Shown: positions 15,593 to 24,919 of the stretch, piece by piece | Layout of the letters: every line of letters starts with the position of its first letter | How positions within the stretch are numbered: position 1 is the stretch's first letter | Source: a virus | Length of the DNA: 64,000 bases | Direction: 5' to 3' (one strand) | IMG/VR virus record: IMGVR_UViG_3300023184_009648 | Coordinates: 1-64,000 of that record | Notes under the pieces: model-generated | The model's input: the letters and a program-made list of their open reading frames with translations, nothing else | What the model was told of the DNA's origin: nothing | Database searches by the model: none | Translations under genes and position numbers: made by a program

Positions 15593-16165
15593 TTAGTCAA
15601 AATAATTTATCATAGTCATTGGAAGTTTTGGAGCAACATATCTGAGTAATTCTGCAGCACCTTTATTACTAAAAACAATTTCAAAACGATTACGACATTG
15701 ATGTGCTTCACAATCACAATCGAGACTGTTGAAGTAATTTGCAATAATTTTTGTGCCTTCTTCACCAAATTTATGAGTACGAAGATATGCTTTTCGTTTG
15801 CTTTTTCTGCCTGCATCAATAAACCAAGTCATCCACGCTTCATCTGTTAATATTTCAAGCAATTCTGAAGTAACGATTTTTTCACCATTCTTATAGAATG
15901 TGTGATATACATCATTAAAAATTGGATAGGCAATACTATAACAACGAAAAGTATTTTTGTCTTGTTTGATGGTGTTTTGATCTACTTTAAATAGATCAGA
16001 GAGAACCTCAACTTTGTGTTTTAGCCAAATTTCATTGCTATCTCTCATAGCAAGATAGCAATTCTTGCCTCTATCTGGCTTGATAATACTGGAACCACCC
16101 AAAATCGTGCCATACAAAAGCTGTTTTTGATTATCTTTGAGGGTCGGACCATATTGATATGTCAT
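15593..16165 (-). CDS. Second LAGLIDADG-type protein, catalytic acids lost
   Basis: A 190-residue protein of the LAGLIDADG DNA endonuclease family found alone in phages and group I introns. The ATG at 16165 has GAGG nine bases upstream. Motif 1 is LLYGTILGGSSI (residues 16-27), where families usually have LLGDG. Motif 2 is WMTWFIDAGRKS (111-122), where an acidic DDG or DGG is usual. The metal-binding acids are thus Gly and Ala. A C-terminal CDCEAHQC cluster may bind zinc. It stands alone, not inside a gene. It may be a decayed homing enzyme or a DNA/RNA-binding derivative. Confidence 0.78.
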   Translation of the reverse strand: MTYQYGPTLKDNQKQLLYGTILGGSSIIKPDRGKNCYLAMRDSNEIWLKHKVEVLSDLFKVDQNTIKQDKNTFRCYSIAYPIFNDVYHTFYKNGEKIVTSELLEILTDEAWMTWFIDAGRKSKRKAYLRTHKFGEEGTKIIANYFNSLDCDCEAHQCRNRFEIVFSNKGAAELLRYVAPKLPMTMINYFD

Positions 16166-16180
16166 AGCATTATACCTCAC

Positions 16181-16189
16181 ATTTATATA
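16181..16189 (-). promoter_or_regulatory. Candidate late promoter for the second LAGLIDADG-type gene
   Basis: TATATAAAT on the minus strand, 16 bases before the gene start and just upstream of its GAGG ribosome site. Confidence 0.35.
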
Positions 16190-16243
16190 TGTTAATTTTG
16201 TTCACTTCGCAATATTTTGACCAAAGATGATTAAATTCAGAAT

Positions 16244-16807
16244 TTAATCTTCGTCTTTGGGACGAAAAAACTTGATATTTTTATCAGCCCATTCTATAGC
16301 CATGTGCGAACCACGGGAAAGAAGGCCTACGAGTTGAGTGGGGTTTCCACTTCCTTCAATGGCGATATTATCTCTTTCAGCATTTTCGATCCAAACAAGA
16401 GCAAAGGTAAGACCTTGGCGTTGTTTGAGTTCGTTAGCCATTTGTCTGATCGTGAGCAATGAAAGGTCTGGAATACCTAGTTCTTTTTGTTTGGCTTTTT
16501 TTAAACTGTTATTGTTTTCAAGAACATTTTCTAATTTCTTGGAAAGCATTTTAATCGCAGGAAGTTTATTGCTATCTTCAAGGACTAGTTGATATGAATA
16601 TTCCTTTGGTTCAGTTTGACTGGCAAGAACAAGCAAATTGCATGGTGTATATTCTTTTACTTCGCTAATTTGGACAGATATTAAATTAAGGCTTTCATCG
16701 TTATTTAATTTAAAATGAATCCATGAAAAATCAGCGCTAGTATCAATAAGGGTGAAGCCCACAAATTTGTTGAGGGCTTTTACAAGTCTTTCAAATTCCT
16801 TTTCCAT
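16244..16807 (-). CDS. Hypothetical phage protein
   Basis: A 187-residue protein three bases downstream of the SWIM-type gene, so the two are probably an operon. It is mixed alpha-beta, with a conserved-looking C-terminal half (LLTIRQMANELKQRQGLTF, then ALVWIENAERDNIAIEGSG). No membrane segment or catalytic motif was recognised. Co-transcription with a capsid-targeted candidate is its main context. Confidence 0.6.
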   Translation of the reverse strand: MEKEFERLVKALNKFVGFTLIDTSADFSWIHFKLNNDESLNLISVQISEVKEYTPCNLLVLASQTEPKEYSYQLVLEDSNKLPAIKMLSKKLENVLENNNSLKKAKQKELGIPDLSLLTIRQMANELKQRQGLTFALVWIENAERDNIAIEGSGNPTQLVGLLSRGSHMAIEWADKNIKFFRPKDED

Positions 16808-16810
16808 TTG

Positions 16811-17347
16811 TTAATCCTCCAAGACTCCAGCATCATTTAGAGACCGAGCAAGTTTTATAAGATGTTTGCACATACCGGGCAGTTCCAAAGGATTGGAAGA
16901 GCCGGGATTTACTTTCGCTTCATACTTTGATCGCACACGCCCATATAACAACTTGCGAAGACTGTCCTCGTAATTGAAACGCCAATAAAAATCGGCACAA
17001 TTACAACGAACTACGACTTCGTTGGTGTAGTTAATTTTTTCAAAGACATGTTTGCGTCCATCACTTGCAACAATCTCAATCCAGTTACGGTTCTGCTTAG
17101 AATCGTGGTAATTAACCTTTTTAAACAAGATGAGAGGCTTGTATTCCTTGCCATTTCCTTCATTCTTGGCCAACCCTTTGACCAATAGAGTTTTAACACC
17201 TTTAAAGGGTGTCCAGTCCATTTGACGAACAACAATTTCATCTATTGCGTGTTGTCGCTTGGTGGTTCTAGGGAAAGCCCTAATTGTGTCTGCGTACAAA
17301 CCTGAAAGATTTGCCTCTTGCAGGGATAACCATTTTGTAAACTCCAT
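16811..17347 (-). CDS. SWIM-type zinc-finger protein with capsid-targeting-like N-terminus
   Basis: A 178-residue protein beginning MEFTKWLSLQEANL, which fits the signal with LQE as possible cleavage site. The C-terminal part has RCNCADFYWRF (C115, C117) and GMCKHLIKL (C160, H162), the CxC...CxH pattern of SWIM zinc fingers, with a conserved YGRVRSKY linker. Similar proteins occur in large T4-like and cyanophage genomes. SWIM domains bind nucleic acid or protein. Head packaging is inferred from the N-terminus. Confidence 0.72.
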   Translation of the reverse strand: MEFTKWLSLQEANLSGLYADTIRAFPRTTKRQHAIDEIVVRQMDWTPFKGVKTLLVKGLAKNEGNGKEYKPLILFKKVNYHDSKQNRNWIEIVASDGRKHVFEKINYTNEVVVRCNCADFYWRFNYEDSLRKLLYGRVRSKYEAKVNPGSSNPLELPGMCKHLIKLARSLNDAGVLED

Positions 17348-17441
17348 ACCATATGTACGAAGTAATTATTTAATTAAAATTACAAACACTCTTATAAACA
17401 GCAGGATTCAAGCTTTACGGCAATATTCATGCGAGGTAACC

Positions 17442-17732
17442 ATGACCGATAATAATTTGACACCAAAAGAAAAAGGAATGAAAAAATTTCAAGTAATGGT
17501 GCGCCCTGCGAAGGGCGGAGGAATTGAAAAGGCAGTATTTATTGATGATCAAATGCTTGATTGGCAAGTAGATCTTATGAGCTATGCAGAGGCCATGAAA
17601 ATGGGACCTGAATATGTCGTAGAAGTACAAAAAAGTATTGCCAAACATTTTATTGAAGCAGTTTCTGATACTTTAGGACGCAAGGTTACTATTGATGAAA
17701 TTAAGAAGGCCACAAAAACTGGCTGGATCTAA
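17442..17732 (+). CDS. Small hypothetical protein upstream of structured RNA
   Basis: A 96-residue protein; the ATG at 17442 has GCGAGG upstream, whereas the open frame extends further without a ribosome site. It is mixed alpha-beta with VMVRPAKGGGIEKAVFIDD in its first half and a helical C-terminus. No family recognised. Its stop codon is immediately followed by a candidate pseudoknot RNA and a bidirectional terminator, so the RNA is probably part of its 3' untranslated region. Confidence 0.6.
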   Translation: MTDNNLTPKEKGMKKFQVMVRPAKGGGIEKAVFIDDQMLDWQVDLMSYAEAMKMGPEYVVEVQKSIAKHFIEAVSDTLGRKVTIDEIKKATKTGWI

Positions 17733-17820
17733 ACCCTGCAAGTTTGCCCGATGTTAATATGATGAGGGGGTGATTTCCAATTTACATCCCGCCGCAGGGT
17801 GCTTGGCGGCAAAGGCAAAC
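17733..17820 (+). ncRNA. Candidate pseudoknotted RNA element
   Basis: Two perfect seven-base helices interleave. ACCCTGC (17733-17739) pairs with GCAGGGT (17794-17800), and GTTTGCC (17742-17748) pairs with GGCAAAC (17814-17820), giving an a-b-a'-b' pseudoknot. A third hairpin, GGGGTG with CATCCC (about 17767-17789), fills the central loop. A competing hairpin GCCGC/GCGGC (17791-17795 with 17806-17810) and a second GGCAAA copy at 17808-17813 would allow switching. It starts one base after a stop codon. No known riboswitch or ribozyme class was matched. Confidence 0.5.
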
Positions 17821-17821
17821 A

Positions 17822-17857
17822 AAACAAAGCCAGTTGTTCTATCAACTGGCTTTGTTT
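17822..17857. terminator. Bidirectional terminator
   Basis: AAACAAAGCCAGTTG (17822-17836) pairs perfectly over 15 bases with 17843-17857 around a six-base loop, with A-rich and T-rich flanks. It ends the plus-strand unit and the convergent glycine-zipper gene. Confidence 0.9.
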
Positions 17858-17859
17858 CT

Positions 17860-19983
<2,124 letters not shown>

Positions 19984-19993
19984 TCTAATATAC

Positions 19994-20770
19994 CTATTTT
20001 GGAATTGAATATTTATATCTTTGCAACTGTAGCTTAACATATGGCAATACAGGCAAAGATTTATCATCTATATATAGCTGAGAAATACAGTTATCTGTCT
20101 CATCATCCCAAATTTTAAGCTGTTTAATATCAGTAAAATATGATTGTTTGGTCATGATTTGATCTTTATAGTTTCTAACAGCCCTACAGATACCAACAAC
20201 CTTATAATCGAAGAAAAGTGGGCCTCCGCTATCGCCAAATACGCTATAAACATTTGTTCTTATAGTTCCTGAAAAACTTTCTGGGCGATGAGTTTTAGGC
20301 TGTGTAACAATTCCATGATCAATTCTAGCATCATCCATCAATCCAAATCCAACACGCATAACTTTTGTACCAATATAAAGATTGTGATCAAAATCTAATT
20401 GAACAACAGGCAATTTTTCATCGCTTTCAAAAACGCCTATGGCTAAATCATTTTTTTCACTTTTATAACAAATAAAAACAGGATATTGTTTTTCTTTATC
20501 AAAATTAGACCAATCTTTATATTTAATCCAATTCAAAATATATGAACTATCTGCTTCAACAACATGATGGGCTGTAATAAAAGCGTTTCTATATTTATTT
20601 TCATGCTTAGTTGAACGAATTATGAAGCCTGTACCACCAGATTTTCCATCAGCGTTCAAAATCATCACGGTTGGGTGAAGACAGTTGGTGTGAAATTTAT
20701 AATCAATTTCCTGAGTGAAGGAGGTTGAAGAAAAAACAAACAAAAAAATGAAGGATAAAAATTTATACAT
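19994..20770 (-). CDS. Secreted trypsin-like serine protease
   Basis: A 258-residue S1-type protease. GGGAGG precedes the ATG at 20770, giving a signal peptide (LSFIFLFVFSSTSF, residues 5-18). The catalytic triad is visible: H69 in TAHHV, D108 in KNDLAIG and S181 in GDSGGPLF. GGTGFII near residue 45 is the typical start of the fold. It ends 11 bases before the glycine-zipper gene, inside that gene's upstream region. Export to the periplasm is expected. A role in lysis, envelope remodelling or virion processing is inference. Confidence 0.85.
   Translation of the reverse strand: MYKFLSFIFLFVFSSTSFTQEIDYKFHTNCLHPTVMILNADGKSGGTGFIIRSTKHENKYRNAFITAHHVVEADSSYILNWIKYKDWSNFDKEKQYPVFICYKSEKNDLAIGVFESDEKLPVVQLDFDHNLYIGTKVMRVGFGLMDDARIDHGIVTQPKTHRPESFSGTIRTNVYSVFGDSGGPLFFDYKVVGICRAVRNYKDQIMTKQSYFTDIKQLKIWDDETDNCISQLYIDDKSLPVLPYVKLQLQRYKYSIPK
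20010..20017 (-). promoter_or_regulatory. Exact T4-type late promoter octamer
   Basis: TATAAATA on the minus strand, 27 bases before the glycine-zipper gene start, within the 3' end of the protease gene. Confidence 0.6.
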
Positions 20771-20806
20771 GAAATGCCTCCCAATGTAGTTAGAGGAGGG
20801 ATGTAA

Positions 20807-20839
20807 TAAAAAAACCACACTGTTTCCAGTGTGGTTTTT
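20807..20839. terminator. Terminator between small virion-like gene and protease gene
   Basis: CCACACTG (20815-20822) and CAGTGTGG (20827-20834) pair around TTTC, flanked by A and T runs on both sides. It follows the 20861-21097 gene on the minus strand. Confidence 0.85.
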
Positions 20840-20860
20840 AATTGTTTTATTGAATAAAAC

Positions 20861-21097
20861 TTAGACGATAAAGAATCCACCAGCACCATTGCTGATTTCA
20901 GTAAGAGCTTGAGGAGCGTCTGAGAAAGAAGCACCATCAAAAATCTCATGAACAACACGATTGCTGCTAGAATCAACAGTCTCGATGTAACCAGTGCGCT
21001 GAATCGAAACGCCGTTAACAACGGAAGTATCGAGAGAGCCTTCGGTGCCGAGATTGCGAATAGTCGGGGTCAACTGGAGGGTATAGCTTGTAGACAT
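20861..21097 (-). CDS. Small abundant-type hypothetical protein
   Basis: A 78-residue protein with AAGGGA upstream, codon use like the capsid gene, its own terminator, and a TATATA site about 30 bases before the start. The sequence is beta-rich (YTLQLTPTIRNLGTEGSLDT) with a Gly-rich tail. These traits suggest a highly expressed small virion protein. No family recognised. Confidence 0.6.
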   Translation of the reverse strand: MSTSYTLQLTPTIRNLGTEGSLDTSVVNGVSIQRTGYIETVDSSSNRVVHEIFDGASFSDAPQALTEISNGAGGFFIV

Positions 21098-21151
21098 AAT
21101 TTTTCCCTTATAAAAAGAGGTTTAATGTATATATGCCGCTCGGAAAAAAAT

Positions 21152-21493
21152 TCACGAAGGAGTTAAAGGGTCCAAGGTAAAATTCAGAACGGTCGTGCCC
21201 GAATTAGCAAAAATACTAACACAGACATTTCTGCTAAAAGGGTCAAAAGAGTTAATTACCCAATTTGGATTAAGAACTAACATCTTTCTGGGCAGCAACT
21301 GTTCGTAGTACACCCAGACTTTCTTATTTATGTTTGTTTGTATTACATTTTTTGAAATACCAGAAATATCAATTACTTCACCAGTTGTAGCAACTACTGC
21401 CTTACTATAATCAGGGTTGGTCTTCAACATAGCCAAAAGTGTAGATTTTGGAAGAGTATATGGATTTGAACAAGCTTGCGGTGAAATTATCAT
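21152..21493 (-). CDS. Hypothetical protein
   Basis: A 113-residue beta-rich protein with GAGAAAGG upstream of the ATG. The second half (WVYYEQLLPRKMLVLNPNW, NSGTTVLNFTLDP) looks like a virion accessory protein. No signal peptide or membrane segment. It lies upstream of the small abundant gene on the same strand. Confidence 0.55.
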   Translation of the reverse strand: MIISPQACSNPYTLPKSTLLAMLKTNPDYSKAVVATTGEVIDISGISKNVIQTNINKKVWVYYEQLLPRKMLVLNPNWVINSFDPFSRNVCVSIFANSGTTVLNFTLDPLTPS

Positions 21494-21522
21494 GTGACCT
21501 TTCTCTACTACTAATGATATTT

Positions 21523-21741
21523 ATGAACAATACCACACAAAATGAAGATTGTTATTTTTACATTGACGGCTCAGTTCCTGAGGAAGAGCAAGTCATTAGC
21601 TGTAGATGTGTTGAATGTGAAAAGAAAAATCAATCGTCAGGTTGGTTTTGGCAAGGTTCTAAAACAGGTTATGGCAAAAATAATGTTACTTGTAAAATGT
21701 GTGGCCATCAAATTAGCGCTATACCTAAAGGGAATATATGA
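21523..21741 (+). CDS. Small zinc-ribbon protein upstream of Dam methylase
   Basis: A 72-residue protein with two cysteine pairs, CRCVEC and CKMCGHQ, forming a probable zinc ribbon. The start is uncertain: MNNTTQNEDCYF at 21523 was chosen over upstream ATGs because the extra residues are hydrophobic and antisense to the neighbour. Its stop overlaps the methylase start by four bases (ATGA), so the two are translationally coupled. Confidence 0.55.
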   Translation: MNNTTQNEDCYFYIDGSVPEEEQVISCRCVECEKKNQSSGWFWQGSKTGYGKNNVTCKMCGHQISAIPKGNI

Positions 21742-22478
21742 AGTTTTCTCGTCCCCTCATTAAATTTCAAAGAGAAAAATGGCCACTGAGACAATGGGTC
21801 TTGTCTTTATTTCCTTCTAATTATGAAGCAATGACCTATATTGAGCCCTATAGTGGTGGTGGCAATCTTCTTTTTACAAAAAAGCCATCACAAATAGAAA
21901 TTCTCAATGATATTGATGGTGAATTGATTGGTCTTTTTCACGCTGTTAGAGATGAATCCGATGAACTCATTCGTCGCATGAATCTTTATAAATACTGTGC
22001 AGAATCGTTTGAAACGATAGAAAATAAAACAAATTTTGAAGATTATCTCGATAAAGCCTTACATGACATAATGTTGCGTAAAATGAGCAAAAATGGTCTT
22101 AAACAAAAATATGCAAAACCTGCTGGTCAAACAGCATGGAGGAATAATATTTCTACTTTAGAAGGTTACGCAGAACGCATGCGAGAAGTTTTTATTTTAA
22201 ATAAAAACGCTTTAGAAGTAATTACAGCATTTAATTCACCTGATACAATGCTTTACTGCGATCCACCTTACCTATATGATGGCAAAGAGATCACTTCCGA
22301 TATAAGTGTTGAAGAACACATGGAATTATCTCGATTGTTAAATTCATTTAGTGGAAAAGTTGTCTTAAGTGGTTGCATATCACCTCTTTATAAAAGATTT
22401 TATAAAAATTGGAATATTTTTAAAAAGAAGATAAATAAGTCCAACAAGGAAACTGAGATTATTTGGACTAATTTTTAG
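21738..22478 (+). CDS. dam: DNA adenine methylase (Dam, D12 class)
   Basis: A 246-residue N6-adenine methyltransferase. The SAM-binding motif is YIEPYSGGGNLLF (residues 34-46) and the catalytic motif is DPPY (175-178). The upstream end KFQREKWPLRQWVLSLFP fits the family, and the length is normal. T4-like phages use Dam to mark their DNA against restriction. The recognition sequence cannot be deduced. It is coupled to the preceding zinc-ribbon gene and followed at eight bases by another cysteine-containing small gene. Confidence 0.9.
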   Translation: MKFSRPLIKFQREKWPLRQWVLSLFPSNYEAMTYIEPYSGGGNLLFTKKPSQIEILNDIDGELIGLFHAVRDESDELIRRMNLYKYCAESFETIENKTNFEDYLDKALHDIMLRKMSKNGLKQKYAKPAGQTAWRNNISTLEGYAERMREVFILNKNALEVITAFNSPDTMLYCDPPYLYDGKEITSDISVEEHMELSRLLNSFSGKVVLSGCISPLYKRFYKNWNIFKKKINKSNKETEIIWTNF

Positions 22479-22485
22479 AGGTTCA

Positions 22486-22722
22486 ATGCAGTGTAATATG
22501 CCTAATTGCAAAAATTTGAGTGCAAAAAAACTATGTAGCACAGAAATAGTCAATGGTGTTCATACAGGATTGCTAACCTTTTATGCCTGTCCAAATCATC
22601 CTCCTCTAGAGGTTTATCAACAAGTCAAAAAAACTTTTGAGGCAAAAGCTGCAAGTTTGCAAATTTCCAATCCTTTAAAAGAAGTAAAGATGCATAAGAA
22701 TACTGCTTCACCAGCTAAATAA
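22486..22722 (+). CDS. Small putative zinc-binding protein
   Basis: A 78-residue protein with AGAGG before the ATG. CNMPNCKN and KKLC are followed by YACPNHPP, giving a possible CxxxxC...CxxH zinc site in the first 45 residues; the tail is helical. It lies between Dam and the run of capsid-targeting-like genes. Function unknown. Confidence 0.6.
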   Translation: MQCNMPNCKNLSAKKLCSTEIVNGVHTGLLTFYACPNHPPLEVYQQVKKTFEAKAASLQISNPLKEVKMHKNTASPAK

Positions 22723-22725
22723 GTT

Positions 22726-22932
22726 ATGTTACCGGGATTCAAACAATGGTTAGAAGAACTACTCTCTAAGGATAGTCCTTCTTCTGCAGGCGATTTGGAT
22801 GACAGTCAATCCAATTCTGATCGTGCTTTTGGCCGTAGTGGCGCAAAAAGCAAAAATTTTGCTCCCGGCAAGCCAGAAAATATTACGATCCGCAATCCTG
22901 AAAAAATGTTTGGCAAGAAGGAAAAGTCATGA
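22726..22932 (+). CDS. Small protein with capsid-targeting-like N-terminus (first of four in a row)
   Basis: A 68-residue protein starting MLPGFKQWLEELLS, a good match to the signal with LEE as candidate cleavage site. The rest is Ser/Asp/Lys-rich and probably disordered (GDLDDSQSNSD, then KNFAPGKPENITIRNPEK). It overlaps the next gene by four bases (ATGA). The four consecutive genes from here to 24035 all carry the signal. Confidence 0.65.
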   Translation: MLPGFKQWLEELLSKDSPSSAGDLDDSQSNSDRAFGRSGAKSKNFAPGKPENITIRNPEKMFGKKEKS

Positions 22933-23240
22933 ATTTTCAACGCTTGTGGGAAAGCATAGAATTAGCAAAAGAAAAAAAGCAGCCTGTGGAAAATAAGGCT
23001 ACATCAGCTATCCGCACGGGAATTGGGATTGATGAAAATTTTTGGGACAATTTTCTTCTTCTTCTAAATAATGCTGAAGGTTTAGGAGAGCTTCTTGATG
23101 TTGATGCAGATGTAATTGGAACATGGGCAAATAAAATCAATAATGCTCGCAAACAAGTTTCTGATTCTGATGATCAAGAAGATGTAAAGAAAAATAAAAA
23201 ACTTATAAAAACAAGCATTCCTGAGGGTGAACCAAAATGA
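22929..23240 (+). CDS. Small protein with capsid-targeting-like N-terminus (second of four)
   Basis: A 103-residue protein beginning MNFQRLWESIELAKEKK. After the signal there is a helical domain with FWDNFLLLLNNAEGLGELL and a charged tail. Overlaps both neighbours by four bases, indicating coupled translation. Mature function unknown. Confidence 0.65.
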   Translation: MNFQRLWESIELAKEKKQPVENKATSAIRTGIGIDENFWDNFLLLLNNAEGLGELLDVDADVIGTWANKINNARKQVSDSDDQEDVKKNKKLIKTSIPEGEPK

Positions 23241-23593
23241 AAAGTTTTTCTCAATGGAAAATGCAAGAAGCACAAAACCCTGTTTGGGAAAATCTTAAAT
23301 CAACTAATTTAAATGTTAACGATAGTGTTCGCCAATTAGCTTTGCCTAAACTGGAAAAAATTCAAGAAGAATTAGTGCGTCGATTAGTTGGTCAAAAAAT
23401 TCAAAGTTACCGTGATGTGCCACCAAATTTACGAGATATGTATGCCCAAACACTTGTCTCTTGTATTTTAGAAATTTTTTACCCCAACACAACAGCCCCT
23501 ACAGATATAGAAATACCAAAATTAAAACGATCAACTGAACCTGTTTATTTACCACAAGATCAGTTTGTAACACCAGCAGCATCAAAGGGATAA
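23237..23593 (+). CDS. Small protein with capsid-targeting-like N-terminus (third of four)
   Basis: A 118-residue protein with the signal MKSFSQWKMQEA (MQE site). The body is helical (LALPKLEKIQEELVRRLV, near 36-53) with a C-terminal Pro-containing tail. Its ATGA overlap with the preceding gene and one-base gap to the next show a tight operon. Confidence 0.67.
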   Translation: MKSFSQWKMQEAQNPVWENLKSTNLNVNDSVRQLALPKLEKIQEELVRRLVGQKIQSYRDVPPNLRDMYAQTLVSCILEIFYPNTTAPTDIEIPKLKRSTEPVYLPQDQFVTPAASKG

Positions 23594-23594
23594 A

Positions 23595-24035
23595 ATGAAA
23601 AGTTTTTATGAATTTTGTCGTTTATTAGAGAACAATCAAATTGCATCAGCTGGTGATATGCCAGCAGAAAAAGCTGTTGGTGCTGGTCAAATGCCTCCTG
23701 TTTCTGGCGAGCCTCAACCTCAAATGCAGCAAGATGAGCCAGAACAAATTCAACCTAAAATACCAACTGCTCCGGGTGGACCTGAAGAAGCCAAAACTCT
23801 TGAAGATGTTGGAAATGCTATTCGTAAAGTTTTAGAAGAGAAGCTTTTTCCTGCACTTGATAAAAAACAAATTAGCAAAGAAGTTGCAATGGAATTGTAC
23901 AATACAATTGCATCTGAAATATCTAATCGTTATGGCATAACCGCATCTAAGACAAATCAAGGAATGAATAATGCCATGGCTACTAATTCAGAACCTCGTT
24001 CTCCTTCTCCAAAGCAACCTACGGCACAAGGCTAA
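23595..24035 (+). CDS. Small protein with capsid-targeting-like N-terminus (fourth of four)
   Basis: A 146-residue protein with the signal MKSFYEFCRLLEN (LLE site), then a Pro/Gln/Glu-rich disordered stretch to about residue 70, a helical segment (DVGNAIRKVLEEKLFPALD) and a Ser/Pro-rich tail. The stop overlaps the start of the glycosyltransferase-like gene by one base. Confidence 0.67.
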   Translation: MKSFYEFCRLLENNQIASAGDMPAEKAVGAGQMPPVSGEPQPQMQQDEPEQIQPKIPTAPGGPEEAKTLEDVGNAIRKVLEEKLFPALDKKQISKEVAMELYNTIASEISNRYGITASKTNQGMNNAMATNSEPRSPSPKQPTAQG

Positions 24036-24919
24036 TGAAACATCGTGGTAGAATTCAAAGCGATGAAGAAAAACAAAGACGGATTGAGCAAGCATTAAAA
24101 AATCGCCGCCATCCGCCACAACCTATCAAATTGCCTAATCCAGAACCACGCCGTGTTGTTAGTCGCATTCATCGTTCTGGAACAATAATAAAATCTAAAC
24201 CTTTAATAATTAGACCATTTTCTCCATTTACTGCAACATTCAAGCACTCAGGTGATCTTGGAGATTTATGGTATAGTTTGCCAGTAATACGGTATCTTGG
24301 AGGTGGATCACTTTATTTAAATCCTGATGGTCTTAAAACTAGAAAACCTGACGGTACAATAAGCGGTCTTAATCCAGAACTTATAAAGATGAGCATTCCA
24401 TTATTAGAATTGCAACATTACATAAAAAAAGTAGAAAAATGGAATCAGCATCAAAAAGTATCTCTTGATATTGATATATTTAGAAAAATATTTCCTCCAA
24501 AGCCAAGCTTGTGTGAAAAAATTTTAGCTTCTTTTTCTGTTCCTTTTTCTGAGATACAGAAACCTTGGATTGAATGTGATTCTAAAAATATAGCCAAGGT
24601 TGTTTTTAACCGATCTTTTAGATACAGAAATGAAAATACAAAATACAAAGAAATACTTGCAGACAATAAAGAAAGTTCTGTTTTTATAGGTCTTCCAGAA
24701 GAGCATCAAGACTTTGAAAGCAAATTTGGAAAAATTGATTATTATAAAATTAAAGATTTTCTTGAAATGGCACAAATTATAAACGGAGCAGAATTATTTG
24801 TAGGAAACCAAAGTAGTTCATTAGCTTTAGCAATAGCTATGCACAAACCATTCATTCAAGAAGCTTACATCCATGGAGCAGATTGCAAAATTGAAATTTC
24901 TAATGCAAAATACATGTAA
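24035..24919 (+). CDS. Glycosyltransferase-like protein (GT-B, heptosyltransferase-type C-terminus)
   Basis: A 294-residue protein. The N-terminal 50 residues are basic. The body has FKHSGDLGDLWYSLPVIRYL near residue 70, a pattern of GT9-like transferases (GDxxDxLxxLP). Near the end MAQIINGAELFVGNQSSSL, followed by ALAIAMHKP, matches the nucleotide-sugar-binding end of heptosyltransferases. Substrate unknown. It overlaps the pyruvyltransferase-like gene, so the two probably act on the same glycan. Confidence 0.65.
   Translation: MKHRGRIQSDEEKQRRIEQALKNRRHPPQPIKLPNPEPRRVVSRIHRSGTIIKSKPLIIRPFSPFTATFKHSGDLGDLWYSLPVIRYLGGGSLYLNPDGLKTRKPDGTISGLNPELIKMSIPLLELQHYIKKVEKWNQHQKVSLDIDIFRKIFPPKPSLCEKILASFSVPFSEIQKPWIECDSKNIAKVVFNRSFRYRNENTKYKEILADNKESSVFIGLPEEHQDFESKFGKIDYYKIKDFLEMAQIINGAELFVGNQSSSLALAIAMHKPFIQEAYIHGADCKIEISNAKYM

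Noticed and set aside
17733-17820. Hammerhead or HDV-like ribozyme
   Set aside because: The pseudoknot order is HDV-like, but the P4 hairpin and conserved core bases are missing; GATGAG lacks the rest of the hammerhead core. Kept as an unclassified RNA only.
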